This document shows, one piece after another, positions 1 through 8,825 of a stretch of DNA of 64,000 bases. The stretch is from NCBI RefSeq assembly GCF_000761155.1, contig NZ_CP009533.1, positions 3,954,001-4,018,000 on the forward strand. Direction: 5' to 3'. Each line of letters opens with the position of its first letter. The stretch's first letter is position 1. This DNA is from Pseudomonas rhizosphaerae. GTDB lineage: Bacteria > Pseudomonadota > Gammaproteobacteria > Pseudomonadales > Pseudomonadaceae. The position numbers were made by a program, and so were the translations under genes. The notes under the pieces are model-generated. The model did not search any database. It worked only from the letters and a program-made list of their open reading frames with translations, and was not told the origin of the DNA.

Positions 1-492
1 ATTGCGTGAAGCCTGCTCGGCATTCGCTGCGGCGTAGCTGACCCGCTGTGCAGTGCGTGGCTGGCCTTCGGCGGTGCATTTGACCGTGGTCACCAGGCGC
101 GCAATATCATCATAGTGGCAATGGGTTGCGATACCGCGACTGTCCCACGTAGAGGTAGGTAGCCCATGACGGTCATGCAGCATGATCTTCCAGCCCGAAT
201 CGACATTGTGCTGGCGAAGGGTGGCGCCGGAAAGGCTGAATGTCGTGCGCTGATTGGATGTCTCGCTGTTGCCGGCGCAGAACTGGGCGAACTGGCGTGG
301 ATCCCATTGAGCGATGGGACGCCCGGCGCAGTCATGCCATTGGGCATTGATGCGAGGCACTGCCGGGGTGTCGGCTTGTCGGCGATAGTAACCGATACTG
401 CGAACGGCTAAACCTCGAGGGTCGCAAACCGCCAGTGCAGGCGTGCGGCTGTGGATGGTCAGTTGATCGGATGAACGGGGGTGAGGCGACAT
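1..492 (-). CDS. TccC/Rhs-type repeat protein, N-terminal part (runs off window)
   Basis: The frame is open from an ATG at 492 to the window edge, giving 164 residues with the C-terminus missing. The product begins MSPHPRSSDQ, then reads SRTPALAVCDPRGLAVRSI, NAQWHDCAGRPIAQWDPRQF and STWDSRGIATHCHYDD. These are the degenerate YD/RHS-like repeats at the start of TccC-family subunits of Tc insecticidal toxin complexes, in which an RHS shell encloses a C-terminal toxin released into the target. There is no signal peptide, as expected for Tc C subunits. AGGCAGGA lies just upstream of the ATG. A second, decayed copy with a closely related start and leader lies behind it at 666-2094, so this is a tandem duplication. 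The toxin tip and any TccB-like partner are outside the window. It could instead be another class of RHS polymorphic toxin; the TccC N-terminus is the better match. Confidence 0.8.
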   Translation of the reverse strand, partial: MSPHPRSSDQLTIHSRTPALAVCDPRGLAVRSIGYYRRQADTPAVPRINAQWHDCAGRPIAQWDPRQFAQFCAGNSETSNQRTTFSLSGATLRQHNVDSGWKIMLHDRHGLPTSTWDSRGIATHCHYDDIARLVTTVKCTAEGQPRTAQRVSYAAANAEQASRN

Positions 493-510
493 GGGGTCCT
501 GCCTTGATCG

Positions 511-530
511 GATAGATTTCCCTCTTTATC
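511..530. promoter_or_regulatory. GATAGA-N8-TTTATC dyad in the rhs leader
   Basis: On the + strand GATAGA (511-516) and TTTATC (525-530) form an imperfect inverted repeat with an 8-base spacer, beginning 18 bases upstream of the rhs ATG. The other rhs copy has the perfect version at the same distance (2113-2132). Conservation across the duplicated leader suggests a regulator site or leader structure, but no regulator can be named. Confidence 0.4.
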
Positions 531-596
531 TACGATCGATCAGCCTCCAGCCATGAACCTCTATGGTATGCACTTCTTGCACAACTGCAGTGAGGT

Positions 597-655
597 CCGG
601 CGCGCCGGCCACTGGCGCGGTTCATTGAGAACCTGAGCAGTGGCCGACGCGCCGG
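597..655. terminator. Long hairpin between the two rhs copies
   Basis: Arms at 597-614 and 638-655 are 18 bases long with one mismatch (CCGGCGCGCCGGCCACTG against CAGTGGCCGACGCGCCGG), with a 23-base loop. It lies just past the stop of the decayed rhs copy at 666, so a terminator role for that transcript is likely. No U-tract follows, so it may instead be a REP-like palindrome. Confidence 0.5.
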
Positions 656-665
656 GCGCGGTTGC

Positions 666-2094
666 CTACGCTGCCTTACGGTTTTCCAGGTGCTGGCGCA
701 AGTTGGTCTGAGTCGTGTGTATCTGATTGATCAAACCGTCTTTCCTGCGTTCCAGAGAGTCGAGGCTCTTGGCTGCCGGCAGTGCCTTGAACTGCGTCTC
801 GATGCTCGGGTACTGCGCCCCGTCCTGGGCCAGCAACGCCTTGATCTCGGCAAAATCCCACTCGATGTAGTTCACCAAGACGTCCCCCTGGTTGATCAGG
901 TAGTTGATCTTCTCATCGCTCTTGGGGCCTTTGGCCAGTTCCACGCCCAGCGTGATGGCGGAGGAGCACCACCGAGGCGACCACATACTGTGTGCTAACG
1001 ACTTCGCCGAAGGGCAGGGCGCGCTCGGTAACGTCCTTGAAGGTATCGGCCCACTCGGCCTCCGTCTCCGGCTTGAGTGAGCGGATGCGATCTTTGATCC
1101 GCCGGCCCTGGGTGAGAAAATCCTGCTGCTCATGGGAGTCATAGTCCCAGTCGAATGCGTGAGACATGATATTGAGCGGTGCGCCCAAGCCTATTTCATC
1201 GGCCAGCTTGCCTGCTGACTGGGCGAAGATTTCACCCATCACCAAGGTACCCGCAACTCCGCCAACCGCTGCGCCAAACGGACTGGCCACAAAGCCAACT
1301 GCGGCTCCTGCCACGCCACCGCGCGCTTTCCTGCCCGGTTATGTCGTAGCTCGGCGTTTGTCGGTTGCCTTTGGCATCCGTCATGCTCAGCGGTGCACCA
1401 CTGGCATCGAATTGACTGAGGCTCAGGTAACCGTCGCCGGGTTCGAGCAGGGCATCGCGCGCGACGATCTCGGCAGGCCAGTCCGACGCCGCGAGATCGC
1501 TGAGGAAGCGCTGTCGCTGGGCGCTGGTTTCTCCCCGCAGCGTGTAGCTGTCGAACAACAGCGTACCGCTGTCGTCGTCATGCCGGCAGATGCGCCCGCA
1601 CTGGTTGCGTGCCGCAGACGCTGCATCTGCCGGACCGTAGCTCAGGCGTTGAGTGGTCCGCATGCTGCCATCGGATCCCGACTGAAGAATGGCGACCGGC
1701 CTTGCGCAGTCGTCGTACCGGTATTGCCTGACGGTGCCTTTGGCATTCCAGTTGTCAGCCGGACGACCGGCCACATCGTACAAATTGGTCCTGCTCGCGC
1801 TGTCCACATTGTGTTCGAGTACAACGTTGCCCGTCAGGCTATATACAGTGTGCTGGTTGGGCGTCGTACGGGTACCGGCCTGAAAGTGGGCGAACTGACG
1901 TGCATCCCATTGATCGGTCGGACGTCCGGCGTGGTCATGCCACTGAGCGTTGATTCGTGGTTCTGCAGCGGTACCGGCCTGGCTTCGGTAGTAGTCGATG
2001 CGACGCACGGCAAGGCCGCGAGGGTCCGACAACACCAAGGTAGGGGTGCGGCTGTGAAGGCTGAGGTGTTCCGAGGTATTTCGAGGGGTGACAT
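666..2094 (-). pseudogene. Decayed TccC/Rhs-type gene with orphan C-terminal tip
   Basis: This is a second copy of the preceding rhs gene with at least three lesions. The ATG at 2094 is one base out of frame with the N-terminal coding sequence (SRTPTLVLSDPRGLAVRRI...). The RHS-like frame continues to about 1345 (SMTDAKGNRQ, YDITGQ) and then changes frame, skipping nearly all of the usual RHS core. A glycine-rich segment follows (AGAAVGFVASPFGAAVGGV), then ADEIGLGAPLNIMSHAFDWD and TEAEWADTFKDVTERALPF. A further frameshift near 957 leads into AITLGVELAKGPKSDEKIN and on to a stop at 666. The remainder is a C-terminal tip of unknown activity left after an internal deletion. Translation of the ends may still occur, but a working RHS shell is not encoded. 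Confidence 0.72.
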
Positions 2095-2112
2095 GGTGTC
2101 CTGCCTGGATCT

Positions 2113-2132
2113 GATAAATTCTCTCGTTTATC
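2113..2132. promoter_or_regulatory. GATAAA-N8-TTTATC dyad in the second rhs leader
   Basis: A perfect inverted repeat, GATAAA (2113-2118) and TTTATC (2127-2132), begins 18 bases upstream of the pseudogene's ATG. It is the same spacing as the imperfect copy at 511-530, so the leader was duplicated with the gene. Confidence 0.4.
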
Positions 2133-2284
2133 TCTGATCGGTAGGGTGCTCACCACGAGCGCTTTTGGTATGAATCACGCGTACAAACCCAGCTTCGCCT
2201 GCGCGAGACCCGAGGCGCCAGCGTCAACGGCGCCAACCGCGTCGGCCCTCGCTGCGGCCTTTCAGGTGCGCTGCGGTGGCCATT

Positions 2285-2307
2285 GACGCGGCATGCGCCG
2301 CGGCTAC
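2285..2307. repeat. Degenerate half REP element
   Basis: GACGCGGCATGCGCCGCGGC with the following TAC resembles one arm of the GACGCGGCTTGC-type REP seen complete at 8739-8802 and clustered at 11120-11266. It lies just past the gbcA stop. The opposite arm is not recognisable. Confidence 0.4.
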
Positions 2308-2310
2308 GGG

Positions 2311-3606
2311 TTACTCGTGCACGGCCACACCCTTCAAGTAGGCCGCAGGCTCCGCGCCCAGGTTGCTCAGCAGGCGCTCGCTGTACCAGTCGATGAAGTT
2401 CACCACGCCGAACTCGTAGGTTTTCGAATACGGGCCTGGCTGGTAGGCGGTGGAGTTGATGCCGCGCTGGTTTTCCTCGGCCAGGCGACGGTCCTGGTCG
2501 TTGGTGGCGTCCCACACCTGACGCATGCGCGCGACGTCGTAGTCCACGCCTTCCACGGCATCCTTGTGCACCAGCCACTTGGTGGTGACCAAGGTTTCCT
2601 GGGCGCTGATCGGCCACACCGTGAAGACGATGATGTGGTCACCCATGCAGTGGTTCCAGGAATGGGGCAGGTGCAGGATGCGCATCGAGCCCAGGTCCGG
2701 GTTCTTGATGCGGCCCATCAGTTTCTTGCAGCCGACCTGGCCGTCCATCGTCATCGACAGCGTGCCCTTGAGCAGCGGCATGCGCACGATGCGATTGCGC
2801 AGGCCGTGGCTGGCGTGGGCGTAGGGGATCTTCTCGGCATCCCAGGCAGCGGCCGAAGCGGCCACGTGGTCCTTGAAGGCCTGGTCGGCACGGGGGTCGG
2901 TGACGTCGTCCCATTCCAGCAGGGTCTTGAGCAGTTCGGGGTGGGAGCCGCCGCAGTGGTAGCACTCGCGGTTGTTCTCCAGCACCAGTTTCCAGTTGGC
3001 CTTTTCCAGCAGATCGGTCTGCACCGCGACCTTGGTGTTTTCCATGTCGTACGGTTCCATGTAATGGTTCAGCGTACTGAGGAAGTTGTCGATTGCGGGC
3101 GGGTTCTGGGCCAGGCTGATGAAGATGTAGCCGCCGGAGGTCTTCACGTGCACAGGCTTGAGGCCGTACTGCTTCATGTCGAAGTCGGCGCCCATCTCGG
3201 TGCCGGCGAACAGCAGCCGACCGTCCAGCTCGTAGGTCCATTGGTGGTAATGGCAGACAAGCTTGGCCACCTTGCCCTTTTCCTTGGTGCACAGCCGCGA
3301 ACCGCGATGGCGGCAGACGTTGTGGAAAGCGTGCACGACGCCTTCGGCCCCGCGTATCACGATGATAGGGTTGCTGCCGATCTGCAGGGTCAGGTAGTTG
3401 CCCTTGGCCGGGATTTCGCACGTCATGCCGGCGATCAGCCATTCCTTGTTGAAGATCTCCTGCATGTCGATCTGGAACAGGCGCTCGTCGTTGTAGAACG
3501 GCTGCGGCAGCGAGAAGGTGCGCTCGCGCTCCTGCAGCATCTGGGCGGTGGCCTTGCGTGCGGGTTCCAGTGGATCGCCCAGGCTCAGGGTAGTGGTGGC
3601 ATCCAT
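2311..3606 (-). CDS. gbcA: Glycine betaine demethylase oxygenase subunit GbcA
   Basis: This is the Rieske non-haem iron oxygenase that, with GbcB, demethylates glycine betaine to dimethylglycine. The Rieske [2Fe-2S] ligands are C98/H100 (CRHRGS) and C118/H121 (CHYH). The catalytic-domain iron motif NNRECYHCGGSHPE carries H217 and H222. The ATG at 3606 gives 431 residues, close to the known P. aeruginosa protein, and has AGGA about 8 bases upstream; an in-frame ATG at 3627 would add seven residues without a better ribosome site. It is transcribed divergently from gbcB across about 290 bases. In Pseudomonas both genes are controlled by the AraC-type regulator GbdR; that is knowledge of the system, and no site was identified here. 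The second Rieske motif reads CHYH where CPYH is more usual. Confidence 0.95.
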   Translation of the reverse strand: MDATTTLSLGDPLEPARKATAQMLQERERTFSLPQPFYNDERLFQIDMQEIFNKEWLIAGMTCEIPAKGNYLTLQIGSNPIIVIRGAEGVVHAFHNVCRHRGSRLCTKEKGKVAKLVCHYHQWTYELDGRLLFAGTEMGADFDMKQYGLKPVHVKTSGGYIFISLAQNPPAIDNFLSTLNHYMEPYDMENTKVAVQTDLLEKANWKLVLENNRECYHCGGSHPELLKTLLEWDDVTDPRADQAFKDHVAASAAAWDAEKIPYAHASHGLRNRIVRMPLLKGTLSMTMDGQVGCKKLMGRIKNPDLGSMRILHLPHSWNHCMGDHIIVFTVWPISAQETLVTTKWLVHKDAVEGVDYDVARMRQVWDATNDQDRRLAEENQRGINSTAYQPGPYSKTYEFGVVNFIDWYSERLLSNLGAEPAAYLKGVAVHE

Positions 3607-3893
3607 CGTGTTGATCCTCATGGCCATGCAGTGTGGCCGCGAAAAAAAGTGGCGGTTACGGTTGTCGACGCAAGGCGGCTGAAACTGCGTTCAGATGCGG
3701 TGGAGTGTGCGACTCGGCGCGCCGGCAACCTTATCCATGGGCGACATGGCCAAATCCATTCCCGACGCTGCAGGCTAGGCAGCATGGGGCTGGTCGCCAT
3801 AAGCATGTGGATGTCGCGGATGGGAATGTGGCAGGGGCGGTGCGCACGCAGAATCGCTGCACGCACCGTCGGCAGTCGACCTTGGAGACCAGC
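3607..3893. promoter_or_regulatory. gbcA-gbcB divergent promoter region
   Basis: These 287 bases lie between the divergent gbcA and gbcB starts and must hold both promoters. An open frame continues upstream from gbcB through much of it, but that translation has no homologue I recognise and lacks a suitable ribosome site. No operator palindrome stands out by eye. Confidence 0.6.
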
Positions 3894-4994
3894 ATGTCCA
3901 ACCCCTTCCTGATGCCCGTCAATACCCAGACCTGGGCCAACGGGCGGCACATCGTTCGTTGCGTCAAGGTGATCCAGGAAACCTGGGACGTGCGCACCTT
4001 CTGCTTCATGGCCGACCAGCCGATCCTGTTCTTCTTCAAGCCGGGCCAGTTCGTGACCCTGGAGCTGGAAATCGAAGGCGAGCCGGTGATGCGCTCGTAC
4101 ACCATCTCCAGCGCGCCGTCGGTGCCCTACAGCTTTTCCATCACCATCAAACGGGTGCCGGGCGGGCGGGTGTCGAACTGGTTGCACGACACCCTGCACG
4201 AAGGCCAGGAGCTGGCGGTGCATGGTCCGGTCGGGCTGTTCAATGCCATCGACTTCCCGGCGCCGAAGATCCTCTACCTCAGCGGCGGGGTCGGCATCAC
4301 GCCGGTGATGTCGATGGCGCGCTGGTTCTACGACACCAATGCCAACGTCGACATGGTCTTCGTGCACAGTGCGCGCTCACCCAAGGACATCATCTACCAC
4401 CGCGAGCTGGAGCACATGGCCTCGCGCGTCGACAACTTCAGCCTGCACATCATCTGCGAGAAGCATGGGCTGGGTGAGCCGTGGTCGGGCTACCGCGGGT
4501 ATCTCAACCACAAGCTGCTGGAGCTGATCGCGTCCGATTTCATGGAGCGCGAGGTGTATTGCTGCGGGCCGACTCCGTACATGAACGCGGTCAAGCGCCT
4601 GCTGGAAGCCGCCGGCTTCGACATGACCCGCTACCACGAGGAATCGTTCGGCGCCACGCCTCCCGAGGCGCGTGCCGACGCCGTGGAACAGGCCGAGCAG
4701 GCCGCCGATGCCCCGGAAGTCGACGTTTCGGAGCAGCACCTGGTGGAGTTCACCGCCAGCGGCAAGAGCATCCGCGTGGCACCGGGTGAAACCGTGCATG
4801 CGGCGGCGTCCAAGCTCGGCATGATGATCCCCAAGGCGTGTGGCATGGGAATCTGCGGCACCTGCAAGGTGTTGAAGCTGGGCGGCGAAGTGGAGATGGA
4901 GCACAACGGCGGCATCACCGAGGATGACGAAGCCGAGGGTTATATCCTTTCCTGCTGCAGCGTGCCGAAGGGGGATGTGCGGATCGAGTTCTGA
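3894..4994 (+). CDS. gbcB: Glycine betaine demethylase reductase subunit GbcB
   Basis: This is the electron-transfer partner of GbcA, passing electrons from NAD(P)H through flavin and a plant-type ferredoxin centre to the Rieske oxygenase. Domains in order are an FAD-binding barrel (RSYTISSAP, residues 67-75), a nucleotide-binding domain (GGVGITPVMS, 131-140) and a C-terminal [2Fe-2S] ferredoxin with ligands C316, C321, C324 and C354. The ATG at 3894 (MSNPFLMPVN) gives 366 residues, the family's usual length, and is preceded by GGAG with 6-base spacing. The frame is open further upstream, but that extension does not resemble any domain. A complete REP pair follows the stop, between this gene and the convergent chemoreceptor gene. 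Confidence 0.95.
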   Translation: MSNPFLMPVNTQTWANGRHIVRCVKVIQETWDVRTFCFMADQPILFFFKPGQFVTLELEIEGEPVMRSYTISSAPSVPYSFSITIKRVPGGRVSNWLHDTLHEGQELAVHGPVGLFNAIDFPAPKILYLSGGVGITPVMSMARWFYDTNANVDMVFVHSARSPKDIIYHRELEHMASRVDNFSLHIICEKHGLGEPWSGYRGYLNHKLLELIASDFMEREVYCCGPTPYMNAVKRLLEAAGFDMTRYHEESFGATPPEARADAVEQAEQAADAPEVDVSEQHLVEFTASGKSIRVAPGETVHAAASKLGMMIPKACGMGICGTCKVLKLGGEVEMEHNGGITEDDEAEGYILSCCSVPKGDVRIEF

Positions 4995-4999
4995 TCTAT

Positions 5000-5089
5000 C
5001 TGTGGGAGCGGTCCGTGGCCGCGAAAGGAACGCCTCGGTGGGTCAGGCATCAGGTGGCGGACCTTCGCGGCCGATGACCGCTCCCACAG
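5000..5089. repeat. REP pair, family A (GTGGGAGCGG type)
   Basis: Inverted arms at 5000-5028 (CTGTGGGAGCGG...GCCGCGAAAGG) and 5062-5089 (CCTTCGCGGCC...CCGCTCCCACAG) face each other between convergent gbcB and the chemoreceptor gene. The same family recurs at 30789-30875, 42898-43023 and, as half an element, at 53229. It may also act as a bidirectional terminator. Confidence 0.85.
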
Positions 5090-5142
5090 GTTACGGCGGT
5101 GCACGCGGTGTCTCTGAATGACCGCATCGAGGCGCCGGTGGT

Positions 5143-6768
5143 TTACACCTTGAAGCGCGCCACCATCGCATTCAGATCCACCGCCAGGCGCGCCAATTCC
5201 CCACTGGCCGCCGTGGTCTGCGCCGAACCTGCGGCAGTCTGCACCGACAGGTCGCGAATGTTCACCAGGTTGCGGTCCACTTCGCGTGCCACCTGCGCCT
5301 GCTCTTCGGCGGCGCTGGCGATCACCAGGTTGCGCTCGTTGATCTGCACGATCGCACCATTGATGGTCTCCAGCGCCATGCCGGCGCCCTTGGCGATGTT
5401 GAGGGTCGACTCGGCGCGTTCGGTGCTGTTGCGCATCGAATCCACGGCCTGCTCGGTACCCCCCTGGATGCTGCCGATCATGCGCTCGATCTCGCTGGTC
5501 GACTGCTGGGTGCGATGCGCCAGCGCACGCACTTCGTCGGCCACCACGGCAAAGCCGCGACCTGCCTCACCAGCACGTGCCGCCTCGATGGCCGCGTTGA
5601 GCGCCAGCAGGTTGGTCTGGTCGGCCAGGCCACGGATCACGTCCAGCACCTTGCCGATGTCCCGCGATTCGGTGGCCAGGTTGCCGATCAGCTCGGCGGT
5701 GCTCTGCACGTCACCGCTCATGCGCTCGATGGCGCTGACCGTTTCCATGACCAGGTCACGACCATCGCTGGCCGAGCTGGTGGCATCGCGCGACGCCTCG
5801 GACGTGCTCACGGCATTGCGTGCCACTTCCTCGACCGCGCTGGTCATCTCGTTGACCGCCGTGGCGGCCTGTTCGATTTCGTTGTTCTGCTGAGTCAGGC
5901 CGCGGGCGCCTTCGTCGGTCACGCTGTTGAGTTCCTCGGCGGCAGAGGCCAATTGGGTCGCCGAACCGGAAATGCGTTGCAGGGTATCGCGCAGCTTGCC
6001 TTGCATCTTCTGCATGGCCAGCAGCAGCCGCGCGGCTTCATCGCGGCCTTCAGCATGAATCGGTTGGGTCAGATTGCCCTCGGCGATTGCCTCGGCCGCG
6101 ATGAGCGCTTGATCGATCGGCTTGACGATGCTGCGGGTCAGCAGCCAGGCGAACAGGAACGTCAGCAGGGTAGCCACGATCAGCATGCCCACCACCCAGG
6201 CGAACGCCGAACGGTACTCGTCCTCGGCTTGCTGATTGATCTCGCGGGTTTGCACGTTGTTGATCTTGACCAGCTTTTCGAGCACGGCGTTGACCTGTTC
6301 CGAGTTGCTCAGCATGTCGCTGTTGAGCATCGCGCGCAGCTCATCCACCTGGCCGGTGGCCGAGAAGTTCTTCATGCGCGCCTCGAGCTGACGGTACTGC
6401 CCCAGCAGACGCTTGTAGTCGTCGTAGGCGGCCTGCTCCTCGCTGCTGGCGATCATTTTCTCGTAGCGAGCCTGGGCCTGGTTGATCTGCTCGTTGCGCT
6501 GATCGAACAGCTGCACGGTTTTCTGCTGGGTATCGGCTTCACGGTTCAGCAGCAGGCGATACGACAGCACGCGCAGGCGCAGGGTCAACTGGGTCAGCTC
6601 GTCGAGGCTGGTGATGCTGGGTACGGTGTTGTTTTCAATGTTCTGGCCCGCGGCGCGGATATGGCTCATCTGGTTCAGGGAAAACACCCCGAGCACGATC
6701 ATCAGCAGGCCAATGAGCGAGAAGCCGAGCAGGGCACGCGGGGCGATATTCATGTTGCGTAAAGACAT
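5143..6768 (-). CDS. Methyl-accepting chemotaxis protein, four-helix-bundle sensor
   Basis: This is a membrane chemoreceptor that signals through CheW/CheA to the flagellar motor. It has TM1 at about residues 12-32 ([17 protein letters not shown]), a roughly 155-residue all-helical periplasmic domain of the 4HB_MCP type, TM2 at about 190-210 ([20 protein letters not shown]), a HAMP domain to about 263 ([20 protein letters not shown]), and a long cytoplasmic signalling helix pair. The hairpin tip carries the invariant run [19 protein letters not shown] followed by [15 protein letters not shown]. At 541 residues it is the standard length. Ligand specificity of 4HB receptors cannot be read from sequence. 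It is monocistronic and convergent with gbcB. A second in-frame ATG five codons in is an equally possible start. Confidence 0.93.
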   Translation of the reverse strand: MSLRNMNIAPRALLGFSLIGLLMIVLGVFSLNQMSHIRAAGQNIENNTVPSITSLDELTQLTLRLRVLSYRLLLNREADTQQKTVQLFDQRNEQINQAQARYEKMIASSEEQAAYDDYKRLLGQYRQLEARMKNFSATGQVDELRAMLNSDMLSNSEQVNAVLEKLVKINNVQTREINQQAEDEYRSAFAWVVGMLIVATLLTFLFAWLLTRSIVKPIDQALIAAEAIAEGNLTQPIHAEGRDEAARLLLAMQKMQGKLRDTLQRISGSATQLASAAEELNSVTDEGARGLTQQNNEIEQAATAVNEMTSAVEEVARNAVSTSEASRDATSSASDGRDLVMETVSAIERMSGDVQSTAELIGNLATESRDIGKVLDVIRGLADQTNLLALNAAIEAARAGEAGRGFAVVADEVRALAHRTQQSTSEIERMIGSIQGGTEQAVDSMRNSTERAESTLNIAKGAGMALETINGAIVQINERNLVIASAAEEQAQVAREVDRNLVNIRDLSVQTAAGSAQTTAASGELARLAVDLNAMVARFKV

Positions 6769-7024
6769 GTGAGGTTACCGAAGGGAAGGCGCGGTCCGTG
6801 CGACACAGGAAAGGGCATCACGGCTTATCGGACGAATACGGAAAGTCTTGAGGGACCAATTGCCGCAGGTGACGAGCGTCGTCGAGCGCCGCGAAGGCAT
6901 GAAGATCGATGAACGGGACGAACCGAACCGCGATCTGTGGGTCCATCGGGGTCCTATCAAAGCTGGCTCGAGCGATTTTTTTTCTTTATCGTTCGCGCCC
7001 CTGAAAAAGTGTTGGAAATAGCAA

Positions 7025-7249
7025 ATGTTGGAAGCATCCCTGAATCAATTGGAAAGCCTGGTAAACGATCTGGTAAAGCACAACCAGGAACTGGCCGAAC
7101 GCAATGCCCAACTGGCCGGTGAGCTGGCCCAGGCCAAGGATGACAACGACACGCTGCAGCTCAGTCTGCTCGAGCAGGAAGAGAAACAGGGTGCGACTGC
7201 CGCGCGCATTCAGGCCCTGGTCGAGCGTGCTGCTGCGGCGGCGGTATGA
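7025..7249 (+). CDS. Small coiled-coil protein (TIGR02449/ZapB-like)
   Basis: This 74-residue protein is almost wholly a predicted coiled coil (LNQLESLVNDLVKHNQELAE, then QLAGELAQAKDDNDTLQLS), ending in an alanine-rich tail. It matches in size and character the small coiled-coil proteins that pseudomonads encode immediately before zapA and that are compared with E. coli ZapB. Its stop overlaps the start of the next gene in an ATGA (7246-7249), so the two are translationally coupled. It probably helps organise FtsZ or bundles with the ZapA-like partner; this is inferred from the pair arrangement and not shown by a motif. Confidence 0.75.
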   Translation: MLEASLNQLESLVNDLVKHNQELAERNAQLAGELAQAKDDNDTLQLSLLEQEEKQGATAARIQALVERAAAAAV

Positions 7250-7539
7250 ACCTTGATGACGGGGTCGAGGTCTTCTCGATTCTGGGCAACGAATATTCAG
7301 TGAAAGCGCCGCCCGGCGAACAGCAGGCGCTGCGCCAGGCGTTCGGCATGCTCGAACGCACCTTGGCACAGACCAAACGCAGTCACCCGACGTTGGTCGG
7401 CGACCGCCTGTTGGTGCTGGCAGCATTGAACCTGTGCCAGCGCCAGGTCGAATTGAGCCAGGGCCATGCCCAGGCCATGGACCAGTGCAAAAGCCGGATC
7501 GATGCCTTGGTCAGCCGTTGCAGCGACACTGGAAACTGA
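7246..7539 (+). CDS. zapA: ZapA-like cell division protein
   Basis: This is a 97-residue ZapA-family protein. ZapA binds FtsZ filaments and stabilises the Z ring. Visible features are the N-terminal beta segment ([20 protein letters not shown]) and the central helix ([16 protein letters not shown]), matching the family's 'D.i.vmaALNi' signature. It is coupled by ATGA to the coiled-coil gene in front. The sequence looks divergent from the zapA that in pseudomonads precedes the 6S RNA gene ssrS, and no ssrS-like structure follows here, so this may be a second, paralogous copy. It is followed after about 110 bases by hemE. Confidence 0.78.
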   Translation: MNLDDGVEVFSILGNEYSVKAPPGEQQALRQAFGMLERTLAQTKRSHPTLVGDRLLVLAALNLCQRQVELSQGHAQAMDQCKSRIDALVSRCSDTGN

Positions 7540-7652
7540 TCCAACCGGGCAGCAGGGCGGTCCCCCCTAGAGGTCCGCCGCCCACCCCCTGGCGGGTAGC
7601 GTGTTGCCCTGCGCTCTGCGAAAATCCCCCCACTTTTCTGCCGGATGTTGAC

Positions 7653-8717
7653 ATGACTGCCCTCAAGAACGACCGCTTCCTGCGTGCCCTGCTCAAGCAA
7701 CCCGTCGACGTCACCCCCGTGTGGATGATGCGCCAGGCCGGTCGCTACCTGCCCGAGTACCGCGCCAGCCGGGCCAAGGCCGGCGACTTCATGAGCCTGT
7801 GCAAGAACCCGTCGTTCGCCTGCGAAGTCACCATGCAGCCGCTGGAGCGTTACCCGCTCGACGCCGCCATCCTGTTCTCCGACATCCTCACCATCCCCGA
7901 TGCCATGGGACAGGGCCTGTACTTTGAAACCGGCGAAGGCCCGCGTTTCCGGAAGGTCGTCAGCACCCTGGCCGACATCGAAGCCCTGCCGATCCCCGAC
8001 GCTCAGAAAGACCTGGGCTACGTCATGGACGCGGTCAGCACCATCCGCCGCGAGCTCAATGGCCGGGTGCCGCTGATCGGCTTCTCCGGCAGCCCCTGGA
8101 CCTTGGCCACCTACATGGTCGAAGGCGGCTCGTCCAAGGACTTCCGCAAGACCAAGGCCATGCTCTACGACCAGCCCCAGGCCATGCACCTGCTGCTGGA
8201 CAAGCTGGCGCAGTCGGTCACCAGCTACCTTAATGGCCAGATCATGGCCGGTGCCCAGGCCGTGCAGATCTTCGACACCTGGGGCGGCAACCTGTCGGCG
8301 GCGGCGTACCAGGAATTTTCCCTGGCCTACATGCGCAAGATCGTCAGCGGTTTGATCCGCGAGCACGAAGGGCGCAAGGTGCCGGTGATCCTGTTCACCA
8401 AGAACGGCGGCCTATGGCTGGAAAGTATTGCCGATGCAGGCGCCGACGCGCTGGGCCTGGACTGGACGTGCGACATCGGCGAGGCACGCCGTCGGGTCGG
8501 CCAGAAGGTGGCGCTGCAGGGCAACATGGACCCTACCGTGTTGTACGCGAAACCCGAAGCGATCCGCGCCGAAGTGGCGCGGATCCTGGCCAGCTATGGC
8601 CAGGGCGATGGCCACGTCTTCAACCTCGGCCACGGCATCACGCCGGAAGTCGACCCAGAGCACGCCGGTGCGTTCATCCGCGCCGTGCATGAGTTTTCGG
8701 CGCAGTATCACGGCTGA
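7653..8717 (+). CDS. hemE: Uroporphyrinogen decarboxylase HemE
   Basis: HemE decarboxylates the four acetate side chains of uroporphyrinogen III to give coproporphyrinogen III in haem biosynthesis, without a cofactor, in the cytosol. The 354-residue product has the N-terminal signature [16 protein letters not shown] with the substrate-binding arginines, the [14 protein letters not shown] segment with the conserved aspartate, [18 protein letters not shown], and the C-terminal [16 protein letters not shown]. The length equals that of other Pseudomonas HemE proteins. The start at 7653 is the first ATG before the conserved N-terminus. A REP pair follows the gene, between it and the convergent MFS gene. 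Confidence 0.97.
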   Translation: MTALKNDRFLRALLKQPVDVTPVWMMRQAGRYLPEYRASRAKAGDFMSLCKNPSFACEVTMQPLERYPLDAAILFSDILTIPDAMGQGLYFETGEGPRFRKVVSTLADIEALPIPDAQKDLGYVMDAVSTIRRELNGRVPLIGFSGSPWTLATYMVEGGSSKDFRKTKAMLYDQPQAMHLLLDKLAQSVTSYLNGQIMAGAQAVQIFDTWGGNLSAAAYQEFSLAYMRKIVSGLIREHEGRKVPVILFTKNGGLWLESIADAGADALGLDWTCDIGEARRRVGQKVALQGNMDPTVLYAKPEAIRAEVARILASYGQGDGHVFNLGHGITPEVDPEHAGAFIRAVHEFSAQYHG

Positions 8718-8738
8718 CATCTTGCCGCGTTGAATCCT

Positions 8739-8802
8739 GACGCGGCTTGCACCGCTGCTACAGAAACACCCCAACCCCTGTAGCAGCGGCGCGAGCCGCG
8801 TC
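8739..8802. repeat. REP pair, family B (GACGCGGCTTGC type)
   Basis: The 25-base arms at 8739-8763 and 8778-8802 (GACGCGGCTTGC...GCTGCTACAG and its inverse) differ at two positions. They sit between convergent hemE and the MFS gene and could form a strong hairpin on either strand. The family differs in sequence from the GTGGGAGCGG type found after gbcB. Confidence 0.85.
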
Positions 8803-8825
8803 GGCGGTGCATGCGGTGCCTCGCT

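Noticed and set aside
3633..3893. N-terminal extension of GbcB from an upstream start
   Set aside because: The extension has no family similarity, lies in the divergent promoter region, and the ATG at 3894 has the proper ribosome site and gives the standard length.
6775..6960. 61-codon minus-strand open frame just upstream of the chemoreceptor gene
   Set aside because: Low-complexity Ser/Arg-rich translation, no ribosome site or homology; better read as chemoreceptor leader.
7555..7590. GC-rich imperfect hairpin between zapA and hemE as a terminator
   Set aside because: The stem is interrupted and no T-run follows; it may simply be leader sequence of hemE.
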